Below are positions 30,153 to 32,204 of a stretch of 32,204 nt of DNA, one piece after another. Within the stretch, counting starts at the first letter, position 1, and every line of letters begins with the position of its first letter. The notes under the pieces are model-generated. The model was not told where the DNA came from. It did no database searches and saw only the letters and a program-made list of their open reading frames with translations. The position numbers were made by a program, and so were the translations under genes. Origin of the DNA: QHWK01 sp035315685 (GTDB lineage Bacteria > Acidobacteriota > Vicinamibacteria > Vicinamibacterales > CAVVIG01); the NCBI GenBank assembly GCA_035315685.1, contig DATFXR010000683.1, positions 1 through 32,204 on the forward strand, in the 5' to 3' direction.

Positions 30153-32204
30153 TCAGTTGTGTTTGATCGAGCTGCCCTTCACGACCACGTCGCCTGACGC
30201 CTTGAGGCCGACGCTGCTGCCGTCGACCTTGATGTCGCTACCTTTGATGGTGATTTCGGTCCCCTTGATGGTGATCTCGCCGCCGCTCTTCAACGTGATT
30301 GATGCGCCGCCGCACTTGAGCACCATTTCGCTCGCTGCGTCGATCACGACTTTCGCCTTGCTGCTCGCTGAAAGATCACCGGCAGCGGTCAGTCCCATGG
30401 TCGCTCCGGCATCGGCCGTGAATTTCGCGCCGGCGTTCATCGCGACATTTGCTGCCGCCTTCATTCCGATGTTCGCGCCGGCCGACTCGGAGATACTCCC
30501 CCCGGCCTTCACCGCCTTCATCGATCCAATGACTTCTGCGCTGAGTCCACCGACCGAGACGATCTTCGCGCCGCCAATTTCCTCCGCCTTGGCTGCGCCG
30601 ATCGATTCATTCATGCCGGCGCCAACGGAGACCTGATATCCAGCGCCGATCGAGAGCGCCTTCGCGATCGCGATCGTCTCGGTCTTGGTGGAACCGACGC
30701 TGATGCTCTGACTGCTACCCACGGTCACCGATTCGTTCGCACCGACCGTCCGGGTGCGATTGGCAGCGACCTTGACGGTTTGATTGGATCCGACGCTAAT
30801 GTCTTGATTCGCCCCGACGGTGCACTTCTGGTTGCTGCCGACGCTCTCGGTGTCGTTCACGTCGACGGTGTCCGTGCGGTTGTTGTGAATCGTCGACGTC
30901 TGGTTGTTCTCGACGACGGTGTCCATGTTGAACTGGCCATGGACGTACACCCGCTCCTTGCCGGCGGTATCGTCCATCGACATCTCGTTCGACCCGGACC
31001 CCTTGTGGGTCTGCGACTTCATGCCGCTCAGCACCGCGCCGGCGGGGAAGCCAAAGGGTGGCAATTGCTCGGCGTTATAGACGCGGCCGGTGATGATCGG
31101 CTGATCCGGATCGCCTTCGAGAAAATCGACGATCACTTCCTGGCCGATGCGCGGCGTGGCGACGGCGCCCCAGCTTTTGCCCGCCCACGGGTGCGACACG
31201 CGGATCCAGCAGGAGCTGTTCTCGTCCTTCTTCCCGTAGCGGTCCCAGTGGAACTGCACCTTCACGCGCCCGTACTTGTCGGTGTAGATCTCGTCCCCTG
31301 CCGGACCGACGACGACGGCGGTCTGCGGCCCCTGCACGAACGGCTTCGGCGTCGCGCGGCGCGGCCGGAACTGCTGGCTGCTCGGCATCGCGACGAAGCT
31401 GCAGCGGTACTCGGTGCCGCCGCCGCTCTGCGGCAGCGCCTCGTAATCGCCGAACTGGAGATCGTAGCTCGCACCGACGACCAGGTACTCGCGGTTCTGG
31501 TCCTCGCGCGGGAAATCCTCGAGCGTGAACAGCGCGCCGACCTCGATGCCTTTCGAGTTCGAGGTCCCTTCCGACGTTTCGAACAGCGTGCCGAACTCGT
31601 CGATGCGGACGTGCGCGTACTGCTCGCCGTCGGGCTTCTGAATGTAATGCCCCGGATAATCGTAGATTTCGTAGTCGCTCGGCGAGTAGGTGCGCGTCAG
31701 CGTCTTGCGCGTCCGCAGCTCGACGCTCGGCCGCTCGAGATCGTAGTCGTCGTGGACGTAGACGCCCGGCTGGATGTCGCGCGAGAAATCCCAGCTGCCG
31801 ATGTGCTCGATCTCCGGCCGCACCAGATCCTCGGGTGCGATGAACGAAACCTTCTCGTAGCCCGGCGTCGGCGCGTGCTTGCTGGTCGAATCGGTCAGCA
31901 CGACCGTGTTGTGGCCGTCGGTGTGGCGCGTGTAGAAGTAGATCCCCTCGTGCTCGAGCAGCCGGCTGACGAAGTTGAAGTCGGTCTCGCGGTACTGGAC
32001 GCAGTAGGTCCACTTGCGATAGCTGCCGGTCAGCTCGAACTTGAAGTCGGCCGTCGAGTGATCGCCGAACACCTTCTTGACGATGTCGGGGACGGTCATC
32101 TCCTGGAAGATGCGGCAGTCGGTGGTGCGCGTCAGGAACCAGAGCCACGACCGCACGACGGCGTAGTACCGCGTATAGCGGCCGTACTTGCTGCCTTGCA
32201 CGAA
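30153..32204 (-). CDS. vgrG: VgrG spike protein (5' partial)
   Basis: The frame is open at the right edge, so roughly the first hundred residues are missing. The visible part begins within the gp27-like base (SWLWFLTRTTDCRIFQ, then VNF-type FNFVSRLLEHEGIYFY). It passes through the gp5 OB-fold (DKYGRVKVQFHWDRYGKKDE, CWIRVSHPWAGKSWG, RIGQEVIVDFLEGDPDQP), then a long beta-helix tip. The tip has many short repeats: NxTxTVxxNxT units, VGANQ/VGSNQ units, and finally Gly-Ala and KGSDIKV-type units ending SSIKHN. It forms the trimeric puncturing tip of the T6SS and carries PAAR-domain effectors. It is the first gene of the minus-strand run that supplies the adaptor, spike and nuclease proteins. No extra C-terminal enzyme domain is seen. 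Confidence 0.97.
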   Translation of the reverse strand, partial: FVQGSKYGRYTRYYAVVRSWLWFLTRTTDCRIFQEMTVPDIVKKVFGDHSTADFKFELTGSYRKWTYCVQYRETDFNFVSRLLEHEGIYFYTRHTDGHNTVVLTDSTSKHAPTPGYEKVSFIAPEDLVRPEIEHIGSWDFSRDIQPGVYVHDDYDLERPSVELRTRKTLTRTYSPSDYEIYDYPGHYIQKPDGEQYAHVRIDEFGTLFETSEGTSNSKGIEVGALFTLEDFPREDQNREYLVVGASYDLQFGDYEALPQSGGGTEYRCSFVAMPSSQQFRPRRATPKPFVQGPQTAVVVGPAGDEIYTDKYGRVKVQFHWDRYGKKDENSSCWIRVSHPWAGKSWGAVATPRIGQEVIVDFLEGDPDQPIITGRVYNAEQLPPFGFPAGAVLSGMKSQTHKGSGSNEMSMDDTAGKERVYVHGQFNMDTVVENNQTSTIHNNRTDTVDVNDTESVGSNQKCTVGANQDISVGSNQTVKVAANRTRTVGANESVTVGSSQSISVGSTKTETIAIAKALSIGAGYQVSVGAGMNESIGAAKAEEIGGAKIVSVGGLSAEVIGSMKAVKAGGSISESAGANIGMKAAANVAMNAGAKFTADAGATMGLTAAGDLSASSKAKVVIDAASEMVLKCGGASITLKSGGEITIKGTEITIKGSDIKVDGSSVGLKASGDVVVKGSSIKHN

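Overview
The window is GC-rich, densely coded bacterial DNA with many GTG starts, overlapping genes and almost no free spacer; no gene-free stretch exceeds 300 bases. Long Ala/Arg/Glu-rich proteins, several Hanks-type Ser/Thr kinases and a dispersed palindromic repeat suggest a soil-type, didermic, high-GC bacterium. The taxon is inference: Acidobacteriota (Vicinamibacteria-like) fits best, and Myxococcota is an alternative. The didermic reading rests on VgrG/PAAR proteins, a predicted outer-membrane barrel and a membrane-anchored lytic transglycosylase. No rRNA, tRNA, CRISPR array, integrase or intact insertion sequence was found. 

Region 1 (1-9661, plus strand) is a phosphothreonine signalling block. 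In order it holds a large membrane-tethered Ser/Thr kinase (5' end outside the window), a LuxR-type regulator, a PP2C phosphatase, a second kinase, an FHA-TM-TPR protein, an exported small protein, and an FHA-TM-lytic transglycosylase fusion. Spacing is tight and several genes overlap. The set resembles the kinase/phosphatase/FHA switch (PpkA/PppA/Fha) that controls some type VI secretion systems (T6SS), with a peptidoglycan-cutting enzyme wired into the FHA side.

Region 2 (9659-18529) is on the minus strand. A third receptor-like kinase with extracellular repeats, a NodU/CmcH-type carbamoyltransferase and a GT39-like polytopic membrane protein form one apparent operon. Downstream lie a predicted outer-membrane barrel protein and a PKD-domain exported protein. 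A spacer made almost entirely of a palindromic repeat separates these from region 1.

Region 3 (18530-32204) has one plus-strand orphan gene, then a long minus-strand T6SS accessory and effector block. Read in the direction of transcription: VgrG (5' end beyond the right edge), DUF6484 protein, DUF2169 protein, catalytically degenerate ketosynthase-like protein, DUF4150 PAAR-like protein with a C-terminal PD-(D/E)xK nuclease, DUF3396 immunity-type protein, an unrecognised protein, a TIGR02270 HEAT-like protein and a methyltransferase. After a 150-base gap comes a second candidate effector unit: a membrane-spanning HExxH metallopeptidase, a 75-residue Imm35/PepSY-like partner, a peptidoglycan-binding-like protein and another orphan.

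Taken together, regions 1 and 3 may supply control and payload for a T6SS whose sheath, baseplate and membrane-complex genes lie outside this window. The most novel candidates are the FHA-lytic transglycosylase fusion and the zincin plus small-partner cassette.
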